36,833 nucleotides of DNA from contig JBBSYL010000031.1 in the NCBI GenBank assembly GCA_038045265.1, positions 1 through 36,833 on the forward strand, written 5' to 3'. Positions 28,735-36,833 of this stretch are shown one piece after another. This stretch comes from SICV01 sp038045265. GTDB lineage: Archaea > Nanobdellota > Nanobdellia > Pacearchaeales > GW2011-AR1. The translations under genes and the position numbers were made by a program. Every line of letters starts with the position of its first letter. Within the stretch, counting starts at the first letter, position 1. The notes under the pieces were generated by a model. The model ran no database searches and was not told the origin of the DNA. It worked only from the letters and a program-made list of their open reading frames with translations.

Positions 28735-30990
28735 CTAAGTTGTAAAATGCCATGGCTTGATGTGGTAGCCTTTCTTTGTGCCGTATAATGAAATAGTTAG
28801 TAAATTAGGTAATGTTTCTTTCCACTTTGCACTATTATAAGTAAAGAATAAGGAATTAGAAAATTCTTTCTGCATTATCTTTTTATCAAATTTAGAGCAT
28901 ATTAAATAATTTATCGCTCCTTTTAATTTGTTCTTTCCATGATAATGTTTTGTTGAGGCATCAAGTAAAAACTGTTCTATTCTATGTTCTTTTGATTTTT
29001 TATGATTATTTAAATTATTAATATCTAATTTATGTTTTGCCCATAGAGAGCTTAAAAATATGGTTTTTAAAGAAAGTTTTTTAGCTGTGGATTCTACTGA
29101 TGAATAATATCTTTTTATTTTTTCTTGCGATAAACCGTTGATTTTACCATGTATATCTGTAAGTACAAGTAAAGTTTCTACTAAGGGATATATCTGTCTA
29201 ATCTCTTCTTGAATAGAATTTATAACTTCAAGAGAGATAATATCATCTTTATCTGCTATCTGCCCTTTTTCAACTCCCCAATAAGTTACTATTTGAATTA
29301 TTTTTCCTTCATTTATAACATTCAAAAAGTAATTTTTAAGGTAATCAAAATCATTAAAACGGTTGGTCTGTGACTTATCTATCCATTCATTTCTCTTTAA
29401 TATTTTAATAATATTATCACACACAAAAGAGATATTTTTATTTATCTCATTTGCTAAATTGTCTTTGACAATAATTCTTCTCTCCCCGTCTTTGAATTTA
29501 AGATAACCAAATTTTTCATAAAATCTAATATAAAATGCTTCTTCTTTAGTTGTTATATTATACTTAGAGTATATCTTCTTCATTTTTATAAATTCTTTAT
29601 CAGATATGATTTTTTCTGCTATCTTTCCGATAGTCCCATCACTGTTTGAAAAATTTGTTCCTACATCCATTCCAGCACCGTTTGCAAAAGGAGCTTTGTA
29701 TCTATAAGCAATATATTCTGGTAAATAACTTGATGCTATTTCTCTTAGAATGCTTTTAGTAATACAATTATTTCCATTAATTAGTACCTTTAATTTTCCT
29801 GGAATAGATAAAGCATAATTAAATAATTCTTTATCGAAGAAAGGCGAACGTGTTTCAACTGTATATTTCATTGCCATTTTATCTATTCTCATTAGATGTC
29901 CTTTAGACATTGATTCTAAAAGTTTAATACAACCAAAATTAACTTGTCCAGAGGGTAATTGGCAAAACTCATTATATCCTCCAAATAATTCATCAGCACC
30001 TTCCCCAGTAAGAACAATCTTTAGACCAAGTTCTTTAGCCTTTTTTGAAACTAAATCATTAGCAAATGCATGCCTGACGATATTTGGTTCGTAAGATTCT
30101 AGGGAATATATTATTTCTCCTGTTTTCTTTTCATAATCTACTTTAGGTTCTATAGTTACATATTTCCATCCTTTTTCTTTTGCTAATCGAACGGCATTAA
30201 CAAAATCAGGGGAATCTGTAGTTCCCAAGATTATTGCAGTAATGTTAGAATGGTATTTGCTTGCTATGTCCATTATCAAACTACTATCTACTCCACCACT
30301 CAAAAACACCCCTATTGGTAAATCAGTTTGAACTCTTTTCTTGACCGCTTTTTCTATAAGACTTTTTAAATTTGAAATAATCTCTTTTTTATTATCATTA
30401 GTTGTTTTGTGAGGATATTTGAAATACTTTTGAAAATTTCCTTTATAGTAAAAGTGTCCAGCAGGAAATTCTCTTATTTCTTTAATAGACTCAAATTGTG
30501 ATAACTGTTTTATTTCTGAAGCTACAAAAAATCTGCCTTTTGAATCGCTTGCGTAGTATAACGGCTTTACTCCAAGAGCATCTCTTGCAATAAAAAATTC
30601 ATCGGTTCTTTTATCATATATGGCAAATGCAAACATCTCACTATCTATTTTATAGACCATTTCAGTTCCGTATTCTTCCCATAAATGAGTTAATATCTCC
30701 GTGTCACATTTGCTCTTTATTGAATGTCCTTTTTTTGTAAGCTCTTGTGTAAGCTCCTTATAGTTGAATATTTCTCCATTTTGAATGGCGAAAACAGTGT
30801 TATCTTCATTACTCATAGGTTGCATACCCTTTTCATCGGTAATGGGAAGACGGTTGGCTCCTAAAGCACATGAGTCAAATATTTTATATTCTAGAATGTT
30901 GCTTCCTCTATGTTCTATTACCTTCAAAGAATTTTCCAAATCTTCCTTCAGGTTCCCATCATTTCCAAATATACCTATTATACCACACAT
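28735..30990 (-). CDS. AsnB-type asparagine synthetase with extra C-terminal domain
   Basis: 751 residues, against about 500-640 for ordinary AsnB. N-terminal class II glutaminase (MCGIIGIFG with Cys2, HRGSN, QNGEIFNY, KCDTEIL), synthetase domain with PP-loop LSGGVDSSLI near residue 233 and VLTGEGADELFGGY. Residues about 525-751 are an additional domain beginning near IIQIVTYWGVEKGQ with LLVLTDIHGKINGLSQEKIK and ending TISLYGTKKGYHIKPWHF. I believe it occurs alone in bacteria as a family of unknown function (from memory). A lipoprotein gene ends one base upstream of the start, so the two are co-transcribed. May amidate something other than aspartate. Confidence 0.82.
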   Translation of the reverse strand: MCGIIGIFGNDGNLKEDLENSLKVIEHRGSNILEYKIFDSCALGANRLPITDEKGMQPMSNEDNTVFAIQNGEIFNYKELTQELTKKGHSIKSKCDTEILTHLWEEYGTEMVYKIDSEMFAFAIYDKRTDEFFIARDALGVKPLYYASDSKGRFFVASEIKQLSQFESIKEIREFPAGHFYYKGNFQKYFKYPHKTTNDNKKEIISNLKSLIEKAVKKRVQTDLPIGVFLSGGVDSSLIMDIASKYHSNITAIILGTTDSPDFVNAVRLAKEKGWKYVTIEPKVDYEKKTGEIIYSLESYEPNIVRHAFANDLVSKKAKELGLKIVLTGEGADELFGGYNEFCQLPSGQVNFGCIKLLESMSKGHLMRIDKMAMKYTVETRSPFFDKELFNYALSIPGKLKVLINGNNCITKSILREIASSYLPEYIAYRYKAPFANGAGMDVGTNFSNSDGTIGKIAEKIISDKEFIKMKKIYSKYNITTKEEAFYIRFYEKFGYLKFKDGERRIIVKDNLANEINKNISFVCDNIIKILKRNEWIDKSQTNRFNDFDYLKNYFLNVINEGKIIQIVTYWGVEKGQIADKDDIISLEVINSIQEEIRQIYPLVETLLVLTDIHGKINGLSQEKIKRYYSSVESTAKKLSLKTIFLSSLWAKHKLDINNLNNHKKSKEHRIEQFLLDASTKHYHGKNKLKGAINYLICSKFDKKIMQKEFSNSLFFTYNSAKWKETLPNLLTISLYGTKKGYHIKPWHFTT

Positions 30991-30991
30991 T

Positions 30992-31423
30992 TTATTTACA
31001 CCTCTCTAAAATAGAGATATATTCTTTATTCAAATTTTCTTCTTCTTGATGACTCATAGTTTCAGTAAAATTTCCATCTAGCGTAAAGAGAGGTTTAATA
31101 CCTTTTTTACAAATGTTTCTTTTAATTACTGGTGGAAAACGACCATCAGGAGTGCCTATATATTCTATGTATTGTTCAACTGTTCTTCCATCACCATCAA
31201 GATCGTAAAACTTTTTTACATATCCTTGAGATAAACCATCCGGAGAAAGATAAATTGTTAAGACATTTTTACTATCTTTTTTAAAAACTTGCTGAATCTG
31301 TTGAGATATGGGTGGTTCTACTATATTTTTCTTCCAACAACCTCCATATAGAACGGAGCTCGCCACTATCAGTGTAACTAATCCTTTTCTTCCAATTCTT
31401 TTGAGTTCTGTTTTATTATTCAT
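30992..31423 (-). CDS. Lipoprotein, hypothetical
   Basis: A 143-residue protein with a signal region (GLVTLIVASSVLYGGCWKKN) and lipobox Cys near residue 29. The mature part has KNVLTIYLSPDGLSQGYVKK and FYDLDGDGRTVEQYIEYIGT, the latter with a DxDGDG calcium-binding-like turn. Function unknown. First gene of the operon with the AsnB-like fusion. Confidence 0.7.
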   Translation of the reverse strand: MNNKTELKRIGRKGLVTLIVASSVLYGGCWKKNIVEPPISQQIQQVFKKDSKNVLTIYLSPDGLSQGYVKKFYDLDGDGRTVEQYIEYIGTPDGRFPPVIKRNICKKGIKPLFTLDGNFTETMSHQEEENLNKEYISILERCK

Positions 31424-31515
31424 ATAAAAATAACAAAAAAATACATTATAAACTTAAATGCTCTCAATTGAGACTACTATAGAAAAGATTAAATATGCTC
31501 AAAATGTCTATATTT

Positions 31516-32247
31516 ATGGATACTTCGGTTCTTGAGGACTTAGGTTTGACACATGGAGAGATGAAGGTATACATTACCCTTTCAGAATTGGGCTCTAGTG
31601 TTGCTGGACCAATTATAGAAAAAACAGGGCTTCAGAATTCTGTAGTGCACAGGGCGTTAAACTCGTTAATTGCTAAAGGACTGATAGCTTTTCTTATTGA
31701 AGGACGAGGCAAGATATATCAAATTTCAAATCCGAGAAACTTTTTAGACTATCTTGAAGAGAAAAAGAGAAAATTTGAGGAAATTATACCTGAATTAGAA
31801 AGACGTAAAAAAGAAGCAAAAGAAAAAAAAGAGGCAGTAACTTTTATGGGTAAGAAAGGATTAAATCAGATGTATACCCAGCTTATTAATTCTGGTGGAA
31901 AAGAGTATAACACTTTTGGTGGTGGGAAAAATGTTACCTATGATGTTATGGGTGAAATTTGGTGGAGAAATTTCCATATAAAAAGAATTGCGAAAAAGAT
32001 ACGTTCTAGACAAATATTTGATGAAACATTAAGAAATTATGGAGAAGAATTAAACAAACTATCTTATACTAAGATACGATTTCTTCCAAAAGAGTTTGAA
32101 CAGCTTACTGAAACGATTATTATAGGCGATTGTGTAGGTATTGCTATATTTACTGAAAATCCTTATGGTGTTGTGATAACTGATAAAACTGTAGTTGAAG
32201 GTTACAAAAAACAATTTGAATTAATATGGAAATTGACTAAGCAGTAG
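31516..32247 (+). CDS. TrmB-family transcriptional regulator
   Basis: About 243 residues. Winged helix LGLTHGEMKVYITLSELGSS, KTGLQNSVVHRALNSLIAKG, then a charged coiled-coil linker (EEKKRKFEEIIPELERRKKE) and a C-terminal effector domain (TFMGKKGLNQMYTQLINSGG). The ATG at 31495 lies in the TATA (GAAAAGATTAAATATG, 31482-31497), so I moved the start to 31516, ~25 bp downstream. Divergent from the lipoprotein/AsnB operon, which it may regulate. Confidence 0.82.
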   Translation: MDTSVLEDLGLTHGEMKVYITLSELGSSVAGPIIEKTGLQNSVVHRALNSLIAKGLIAFLIEGRGKIYQISNPRNFLDYLEEKKRKFEEIIPELERRKKEAKEKKEAVTFMGKKGLNQMYTQLINSGGKEYNTFGGGKNVTYDVMGEIWWRNFHIKRIAKKIRSRQIFDETLRNYGEELNKLSYTKIRFLPKEFEQLTETIIIGDCVGIAIFTENPYGVVITDKTVVEGYKKQFELIWKLTKQ

Positions 32248-32291
32248 AAGAGAATCCAAAAGCTTAAATCCTCTTTTTATTCTCCATTTGA

Positions 32292-33467
32292 ATGTTAATA
32301 GGACTTGTTGGGAGACCAAATGCGGGGAAGAGTACTTTCTTTAAGGCAGCCACGCTTGTAGATGTGTTGATTGCAAATTATCCCTTTGCAACTATTAAAC
32401 CTAATAGGGGCATTGCTTATGTAAAAATTCACGATCTTGCTTCTGATTTTGGTAAATCAAGCAACCCAAGGGAGGGATATGTGAAGAAGAATTTTAGGTT
32501 CGTGCCTTTTGAATTAATGGATGTAGCAGGATTGGTTGCTGGCGCTAGTGAGGGAAAGGGATTGGGAAATGAATTTCTTAATGACTTGTCAACTGCTGAT
32601 TCTTTTATTCATGTTGTTGATATGTCTGGAGAGACAGACGGCGAGGGAAAGCCTACAAAAGATTATTATCCTGGAGAAGATATTAAAATAGTCGAGAAAG
32701 AACTGGATTTATGGTATCTTGGTATTTTAAAAAAAGCTTGGGGAGTTTTTGCTAGAACTGTTGAAATGCAAAAGAAGAAATTTGAGGAGGCAGTCGCAAA
32801 ACAATTTTCTGGATTGAAAGTAAGTGAAGAAGATGTACGCCATGTTATCTTGAAGGGCAAGTTAAATGTTGAAAAGCCTACTGCTTGGGGAGATAACGAT
32901 TTATTTGAATTTGCAAGGGCTTTAAGAAAATATACAAAACCTATGATAATTGCTGCAAATAAAGTTGATAGACCAAATGGGAAAGTGAATTTAGATAAAA
33001 TAAAGTTGGAATTTGATTATCCCATTATTCCTTGTTTTGCTGAGGGAGAATTGGCTTTAAGAGAAGCAGACAAACATGGAATGATAGAATATATTCCAGG
33101 AGATAAAGAGTTTAAAATTGTTAAGGAATTAAGTAGTGGGCAGAAAACAGCATTGGATAATATAAGCAAGGTAATGGAAGAGTATGGAAGCACAGGAATA
33201 CAAGAAGTGTTGAACAAGATAATATTTGATATTTTGAAATATAATGCAGTTTATCCTGCTGGATTGAAATTAGTTGACAGCAAAGGAAATGTTCTGCCCG
33301 ATTGTTATTTAATGCCTCCTGGAGCTACAGCACTTGACTTCGCTTATAGATTGCATAGCGATATAGGAAGAGACTTCGTTAAAGCCGTGCATATCAAGAC
33401 AAGGCAGGGAGTTGGAAAAGATTATGTTTTGAAGAATGGGGATGGCTTAGAAATTCTAACGAAGTAG
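32292..33467 (+). CDS. ychF: Redox-regulated/translation-associated GTPase YchF (Obg-like)
   Basis: A 391-residue Obg-family P-loop NTPase. G1 GRPNAGKST, G3 DVAGLVAGASEGKGLGNEF, G4 NKVD and a C-terminal TGS domain (MPPGATALDFAYRLHSDIGR, then DGLEI). The NKVD motif suits GTP, as in archaeal members. Binds ribosomes; housekeeping. A hairpin element starts at its stop codon. Confidence 0.94.
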   Translation: MLIGLVGRPNAGKSTFFKAATLVDVLIANYPFATIKPNRGIAYVKIHDLASDFGKSSNPREGYVKKNFRFVPFELMDVAGLVAGASEGKGLGNEFLNDLSTADSFIHVVDMSGETDGEGKPTKDYYPGEDIKIVEKELDLWYLGILKKAWGVFARTVEMQKKKFEEAVAKQFSGLKVSEEDVRHVILKGKLNVEKPTAWGDNDLFEFARALRKYTKPMIIAANKVDRPNGKVNLDKIKLEFDYPIIPCFAEGELALREADKHGMIEYIPGDKEFKIVKELSSGQKTALDNISKVMEEYGSTGIQEVLNKIIFDILKYNAVYPAGLKLVDSKGNVLPDCYLMPPGATALDFAYRLHSDIGRDFVKAVHIKTRQGVGKDYVLKNGDGLEILTK

Positions 33468-33506
33468 AATTTCTAGCTTTCGCTTTAAGAGCTAAAGCTT
33501 CAAGTT
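33468..33506 (+). repeat. 3'-end hairpin element, copy 2
   Basis: AATTTCTAGCTTTCGCTTT (33468-33486) and AAAGCTTCAAGTT (33494-33506), identical blocks to 11148-11183 but with a longer spacer (7 nt against 4 nt). The stem AGCTTT/AAAGCT can form. It directly follows ychF. Confidence 0.6.
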
Positions 33507-33566
33507 TGGAGATACTGACTAAGTGAGTTTCATAATACTTTTAAACTTCTTTTTTAATCAAGAGTT

Positions 33567-34127
33567 ATGAAAACAAGACAAGATGCAATAGATTTAGTTG
33601 ATAAATATGTTAAAAGTGAAAGTTTGAGAAGGCATTGCTTATCTGTGGGATATGCTATGGAAGGTTATGCTGAACACTTTAAGTTAAGCAAGGAAGATGT
33701 AGATAAATGGTTTATATGTGGGGTATTGCACGATTTTGATTGGGAAATACATCCTTCACTTGAACAACATCCTCAAGATGGAAGCAAAATATTAAGAGAT
33801 GAGGGATATGATGGAGATATTATTGTTGCTATTTTAGGGCATGGATTACATACAGGTATTTCAAGAGAAAGTAAAATGGCTAAAACATTATTTGCAGTCG
33901 ATGAACTTTCTGGATTGATATGCGCCCTTGCTAAAGTTAGATCAGATAATTTTGCAACTATGGATGCTAATAATGTTAAGAAGGCAATGAATAAAAAAGG
34001 ATTTGCTTCTGCGATAAATAGAGAAGATATTAGGCTTGGAATTGCAGAAATGGGCGTTAATGAAGATGAACATTTCATGATTGTTATAAGGGCACTTGAT
34101 AAACATAAAAAGGAAATTGGGTTTTAA
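33567..34127 (+). CDS. HD-domain phosphohydrolase
   Basis: A 186-residue HD-superfamily protein: RRHCLSVGYAMEGYAEHF (first His), GVLHDFDWEIHP (HD pair) and IVAILGHGLH further on, the metal-binding set. Acts on phosphoesters, often nucleotides; exact substrate unknown. Leaderless TATA (CTTTTAAAC, 33538-33546). Confidence 0.87.
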   Translation: MKTRQDAIDLVDKYVKSESLRRHCLSVGYAMEGYAEHFKLSKEDVDKWFICGVLHDFDWEIHPSLEQHPQDGSKILRDEGYDGDIIVAILGHGLHTGISRESKMAKTLFAVDELSGLICALAKVRSDNFATMDANNVKKAMNKKGFASAINREDIRLGIAEMGVNEDEHFMIVIRALDKHKKEIGF

Positions 34128-34169
34128 CGTACATTGTTAACTTAACGGTTGGTAATTATCAAAGCAAAG

Positions 34170-34202
34170 AGGTACCTAAACATTTATATATAAAAGGTAC
34201 CT
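34170..34202 (+). promoter_or_regulatory. Promoter between two AGGTACCT boxes
   Basis: AGGTACCT at 34170-34177 and 34195-34202 bracket the TATA TTTATATATAAAA (34183-34195). The ATG follows at 34212. The same arrangement is found before the transposase (35832-35867), and a related site lies in the Fic promoter. Confidence 0.65.
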
Positions 34203-34211
34203 AAAAATAAT

Positions 34212-34379
34212 ATGACTAAATTACAAAAACAATTATCAAGAAAAGTTGGTGATAAGGAATACTCAAAATATGTTATAGTTATTCCATCCTCAGAAATTGA
34301 GAAATCTGGATTAAAGGAAGGACAAGAATTAAAGTTAGAAACGAGAAACAATAAGATTATTATAAATGGGATTAATTGA
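34212..34379 (+). CDS. Small AbrB-like (SpoVT) DNA-binding protein
   Basis: A 55-residue protein: MTKLQKQLSRKVGDKEYSKY, VIVIPSSEIEKSGLKEGQEL, KLETRNNKIIINGIN. This is a lone AbrB/MazE-type swapped-hairpin domain (VIPxxxxxxxGLKEGQEL) without a toxin-binding tail. Leaderless start 25 bp from its TATA. Its end overlaps the 3' end of the converging Fic gene by 8 bp. Likely binds the AGGTACCT boxes (inference). Confidence 0.72.
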   Translation: MTKLQKQLSRKVGDKEYSKYVIVIPSSEIEKSGLKEGQELKLETRNNKIIINGIN

Positions 34380-35727
34380 TTTCATCTAATTGATTTCTAT
34401 ACAAATTCATTGCAAAACTTAAGAATGGCTTTATATCACCAATCTTTGCATGTCTAAGATAACCATAATATTTTTGTTTCTCATCATTGAAAAATATTAT
34501 TGGAAAGAATCCATGTTTTATCAAAATAAAATTAAATATTAATCTAGAGACTCTTCCATTTCCATCATTGAAGGGGTGAATATAAACAAATTGATTATGA
34601 AAAATTGTAGCTAATACAAAAGGATGCAGTATCTCTTTATTTTTATTATACCATGTCATTAAATCATTCATTCTTTTTTCAACGAATTCAACTGGTGTGG
34701 TCGTATCAATAAGAATCCCTGAGTTATCAGTAATACAATTTTCTTTCTTTTTGTATTGCCCTGCGTCAGTATCTATTCCTTGTTGTGTTGCTAAATGTAA
34801 TTTTTTTATGAAGTCTATACTAATTTCATTTGTGGGGTCAAAAAGATTATCTAAGGCAGTTCTAGAATTAACTGTTTCCAGAACTTCTTTTTTATCTCTT
34901 TCAGGAGCTAATGCTCCAACAGTTAGAATTGTTTTAACTTGCTGTAAAGTCAGAGGGTTTCCTTCAATTTTATCAGTATTATAAATATAATTCATCTTCC
35001 ATTCATTTATATAAGAAGTTAACTTGAATATATTGCCTACAAATGATTTTTCCTTATTTCTTGTTAATTCATCAACGACTATCAAAAATGGAAAATTAAT
35101 TTCTTTTAACTTATCTAATAAATTATCTTTATCGCCTATATACGCTTCAACATTCAATCGTCTAAGTTCTTTTGAAACTGCATCATCTAAGGGAGTTTGA
35201 GTATTTGGTATCGCAGAGTAATATTTTACAACTTTTTGTTTAAATTCTTCTATATCAAATTTAGGTTTTATATCAAAGAAATCAAGTAACCTTTTAGTTG
35301 GTTCTTCCCAACAAGCTATAAAAAAAGACTCTCTTTTCTTTTCCTTTATAGAGTAAATTATATGCGTTTTACTTGCAATATTCTTTATTATTCGCAGGTT
35401 GTTTGAGGGTAATTTACTTTTAGTTACAATTGGTTCAGTACTAAACCTTTGTAAAACTCTTTTTGCGTGATTTGTAAAAAGTATTTCTGCATTTTTACCA
35501 AAAATTTTAATTATGAATTTGATGTCTTCTATTTTTTTATTTTCTTCTTTTAAAGCATATTCTCCTTTAGACAACTTTATTACTAAATCTCTTTTTTGTA
35601 ATTTTGTTAAGTATGGATAAACGCCCTCCGTATATTTCAAATTTAAAAAGGAAGCAAGTTCATCAGCAGTGTAGCTTTCCTTATCATTTATACACATATC
35701 TATTAATATCTTTATTTCTTTATTCAT
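34372..35727 (-). CDS. Fic-family AMPylase-like protein with self-inhibitory motif
   Basis: A 451-residue protein. N-terminal winged helix (about residues 1-65, YTADELASFLNLKYTEGVYP), a middle region (to ~225) that resembles a nuclease/AbiEi-like fold but is not identified, and a Fic domain with HPFNDGNGRVSR near residue 384 (catalytic His, phosphate-binding GNGR). TDKIEGN near residue 250 matches the inhibitory (S/T)xxxE(G/N) helix of class II Fic proteins, so activity is self-limited. Fic enzymes transfer AMP or similar groups to protein hydroxyls. The HTH suggests DNA contact. Confidence 0.85.
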   Translation of the reverse strand: MNKEIKILIDMCINDKESYTADELASFLNLKYTEGVYPYLTKLQKRDLVIKLSKGEYALKEENKKIEDIKFIIKIFGKNAEILFTNHAKRVLQRFSTEPIVTKSKLPSNNLRIIKNIASKTHIIYSIKEKKRESFFIACWEEPTKRLLDFFDIKPKFDIEEFKQKVVKYYSAIPNTQTPLDDAVSKELRRLNVEAYIGDKDNLLDKLKEINFPFLIVVDELTRNKEKSFVGNIFKLTSYINEWKMNYIYNTDKIEGNPLTLQQVKTILTVGALAPERDKKEVLETVNSRTALDNLFDPTNEISIDFIKKLHLATQQGIDTDAGQYKKKENCITDNSGILIDTTTPVEFVEKRMNDLMTWYNKNKEILHPFVLATIFHNQFVYIHPFNDGNGRVSRLIFNFILIKHGFFPIIFFNDEKQKYYGYLRHAKIGDIKPFLSFAMNLYRNQLDEIN

Positions 35728-35733
35728 ATTTAT

Positions 35734-35763
35734 ATTAATTACCTATTAGTTATTTATAAACCT
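35734..35763 (-). promoter_or_regulatory. Fic promoter with AGGTA-type site
   Basis: On the minus strand: BRE/TATA GAAAGGTTTATAAATA (about 35748-35763), then TAATAGGTAATTAAT (35734-35748). The latter is close to TAATAGGTACCTAAT in front of the transposase (35856-35870), so the two promoters and that of the small AbrB-like gene may share a regulator. Confidence 0.55.
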
Positions 35764-35831
35764 TTCTATTATTATTTAATAAAGTAATACTTTAACTAAT
35801 ATAATTACATATAATTAATACTTTAATTATT

Positions 35832-35867
35832 AGGTACCGAAAGGTTTAAATAGTTTAATAGGTACCT
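35832..35867 (+). promoter_or_regulatory. Transposase promoter between AGGTACC boxes
   Basis: AGGTACCG (35832-35839) and AGGTACCT (35860-35867) flank the BRE/TATA GAAAGGTTTAAATAG (35839-35853). The ATG follows at 35874. The layout is almost the same as 34170-34202. Confidence 0.65.
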
Positions 35868-35873
35868 AATAAT

Positions 35874-36794
35874 ATGATGGAAACTTGCCCAAAATGTAAA
35901 AGTCAAGAAATTATTAAGTGGTGTAAAAGAAAAACAGAAAATCGTGGACTTATTCAGAGATATAAATGTAAATCATGCAATTCTTACTTTATTCTTGATG
36001 ATGGCTTCTTTAGAATGAGAAACACACCACAAAAAATAACTCAATCAATAGATTTGTTTTATAGAGGAGTTTCAACAAGGAAAGTACAAGAGCATTTAGC
36101 TATCTTTCATCCTCATAATGCCTCTAATGTTTCTATCTATAAATGGGTTGTTAAATATGCGAAGATGATAAGCAAATATACTGAAAAGTTAAAAGCTAAT
36201 GTTTGCGAAGAGGTGCAAGTTGATGAGGTAGAGTTTCATAGAAGAAAAACTCACAAAAGAAAAAGTGGTGCAGAAAAGAACTTTTTTGTAGATAGTATTT
36301 GCCCAGATACCAAATACTTAGTAGCTTGTAAATACGGCAGAGCAAGAAGCAGTAAAGAGATAAAAGCAGTTATGAATGAGATTAAAGATAAAACAGATAA
36401 TCAGATTAAGATAGTTACAACAGATGGTTTTAATGCTTATAAGAAAGTTGTAAAAAGAGTATTCGGCTACAACAATAAATTAGGCAGATATAATGTTTTA
36501 CACAATGTTGTTAATGCTTCACAAGGCGAGGGTTTTAATTATCCTATTGAAAGATTGCATAATTCTGTGAGAGCAAGAACAAAGGTTATGCGTGGATTTC
36601 ATGGCTCTATTCATTCTGCTAATGCTATCTTAAAAGGATTTGAAGTTTATTATAACTTTATTACTAAACATCAAGCTATAAAGAAATGCCCTTATGAGTT
36701 GGCTATTGTAGATGAAGATGTAAAAGAATATCTTAAAGAGATGAAAAATAGATGGCTTGGGTTGATATATCTTACAAAAGAGGCAAGTTTATAG
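35874..36794 (+). CDS. DDE transposase with N-terminal zinc ribbon (IS6/IS1-like)
   Basis: A 306-residue transposase. Zinc ribbon CPKCKSQEIIKWCKRK...CKSCNSYF (first ~35 residues), HTH (IDLFYRGVSTRKVQEHLAIF), and a DDE catalytic core: Asp in EEVQVDEVEFHRR, Asp in IVTTDGFNAYKKV, Glu in YPIERLHNSVRARTKVMRGF. The ERLH..VR.RTK.MRGF block is typical of IS6-type and related enzymes. Frame intact. I cannot find convincing terminal inverted repeats: the window ends 39 bp after the stop codon. Confidence 0.85.
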   Translation: MMETCPKCKSQEIIKWCKRKTENRGLIQRYKCKSCNSYFILDDGFFRMRNTPQKITQSIDLFYRGVSTRKVQEHLAIFHPHNASNVSIYKWVVKYAKMISKYTEKLKANVCEEVQVDEVEFHRRKTHKRKSGAEKNFFVDSICPDTKYLVACKYGRARSSKEIKAVMNEIKDKTDNQIKIVTTDGFNAYKKVVKRVFGYNNKLGRYNVLHNVVNASQGEGFNYPIERLHNSVRARTKVMRGFHGSIHSANAILKGFEVYYNFITKHQAIKKCPYELAIVDEDVKEYLKEMKNRWLGLIYLTKEASL

Positions 36795-36833
36795 TAACTA
36801 TCTAATAGTAACATAACGAAAGATTTAAAAAGA

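Noticed and set aside
1..36833. CRISPR array
   Set aside because: No series of regularly spaced identical repeats and no cas genes; the repeats found are border repeats, leaders or operators.
35734..36833. Complete insertion sequence with terminal inverted repeats
   Set aside because: The transposase is intact but no inverted end pair is convincing; the similar CGAAAGATTTAAA at 36819 looks like another promoter and the window stops there.

Overview
The window reads as a piece of an AT-rich archaeal genome, most likely a DPANN lineage such as Woesearchaeota or Pacearchaeota (the lineage is inference). The archaeal evidence is direct: Rpo7, Spt4, S24e and S27ae sit in one operon, YchF is of archaeal type, there are TrmB regulators, one tRNA carries a bulge-helix-bulge intron at 37/38, and many genes have a BRE/TATA promoter (roughly GAAAGG then TTTAAATA) about 25 bp before the start codon, so they are probably leaderless.

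Layout. 1-3.9 kb is a toxin-antitoxin (TA) array: HEPN/MNT, VapBC, and an HTH-nucleotidyltransferase/HEPN pair, separated by four copies of an 18-bp direct repeat, with a compact hairpin RNA candidate in the third cassette. 3.8-8.3 kb holds a GNAT acetyltransferase, a methyltransferase and a UvrD-like helicase-nuclease with a Cys cluster. 8.3-8.6 kb is an orphan VapB with only the last codons of its toxin left. 9.3-10.7 kb is the transcription/ribosome operon. 11.1-11.5 kb has no gene but holds a well-supported candidate structured RNA on the minus strand. 11.6-13.9 kb has ScpA and both exonuclease VII subunits. 13.9-16.2 kb is a histidine locus on the minus strand: tRNA-His, a HisG-HisE fusion, and a HisRS coupled to it by an ATGA overlap. 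A second, aberrant tRNA-His lies at 18.7 kb. 16.4-20.9 kb encodes cell-envelope proteins (Cys-rich and Gly-rich secreted proteins, lipoproteins, a rhomboid protease).

21-25.6 kb looks like an accessory island on the 3' end of tRNA-Glu. Two ~167-bp leader repeats, both beginning with a copy of the tRNA 3' end, precede an AbrB/RelE module and an AbiE module; behind the AbiE toxin lies the 3' tail of a second relE, so the AbiE operon appears to have replaced the body of an AbrB/RelE unit. The same stretch has a TrmB regulator and a cysteine-synthase-like protein whose PLP lysine is a tyrosine. 25.7-28.7 kb has an EgtD-like methyltransferase, a second methyltransferase, an intron-containing tRNA-Ile(UAU) and a HicB with a broken HicA. 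28.7-32.2 kb has an AsnB with a ~230-residue extra C-terminal domain, a lipoprotein and another TrmB regulator. 32.3-34.1 kb is YchF and an HD hydrolase. 34.2-36.8 kb has a small AbrB-like protein, a Fic protein and a transposase whose promoters share an AGGTACCT-type operator.

Main themes: repeated building and decay of TA modules with small direct repeats at their borders, a compact histidine/tRNA-His locus, and at least one probable new non-coding RNA. Nothing could be searched or folded computationally; all calls are by eye.
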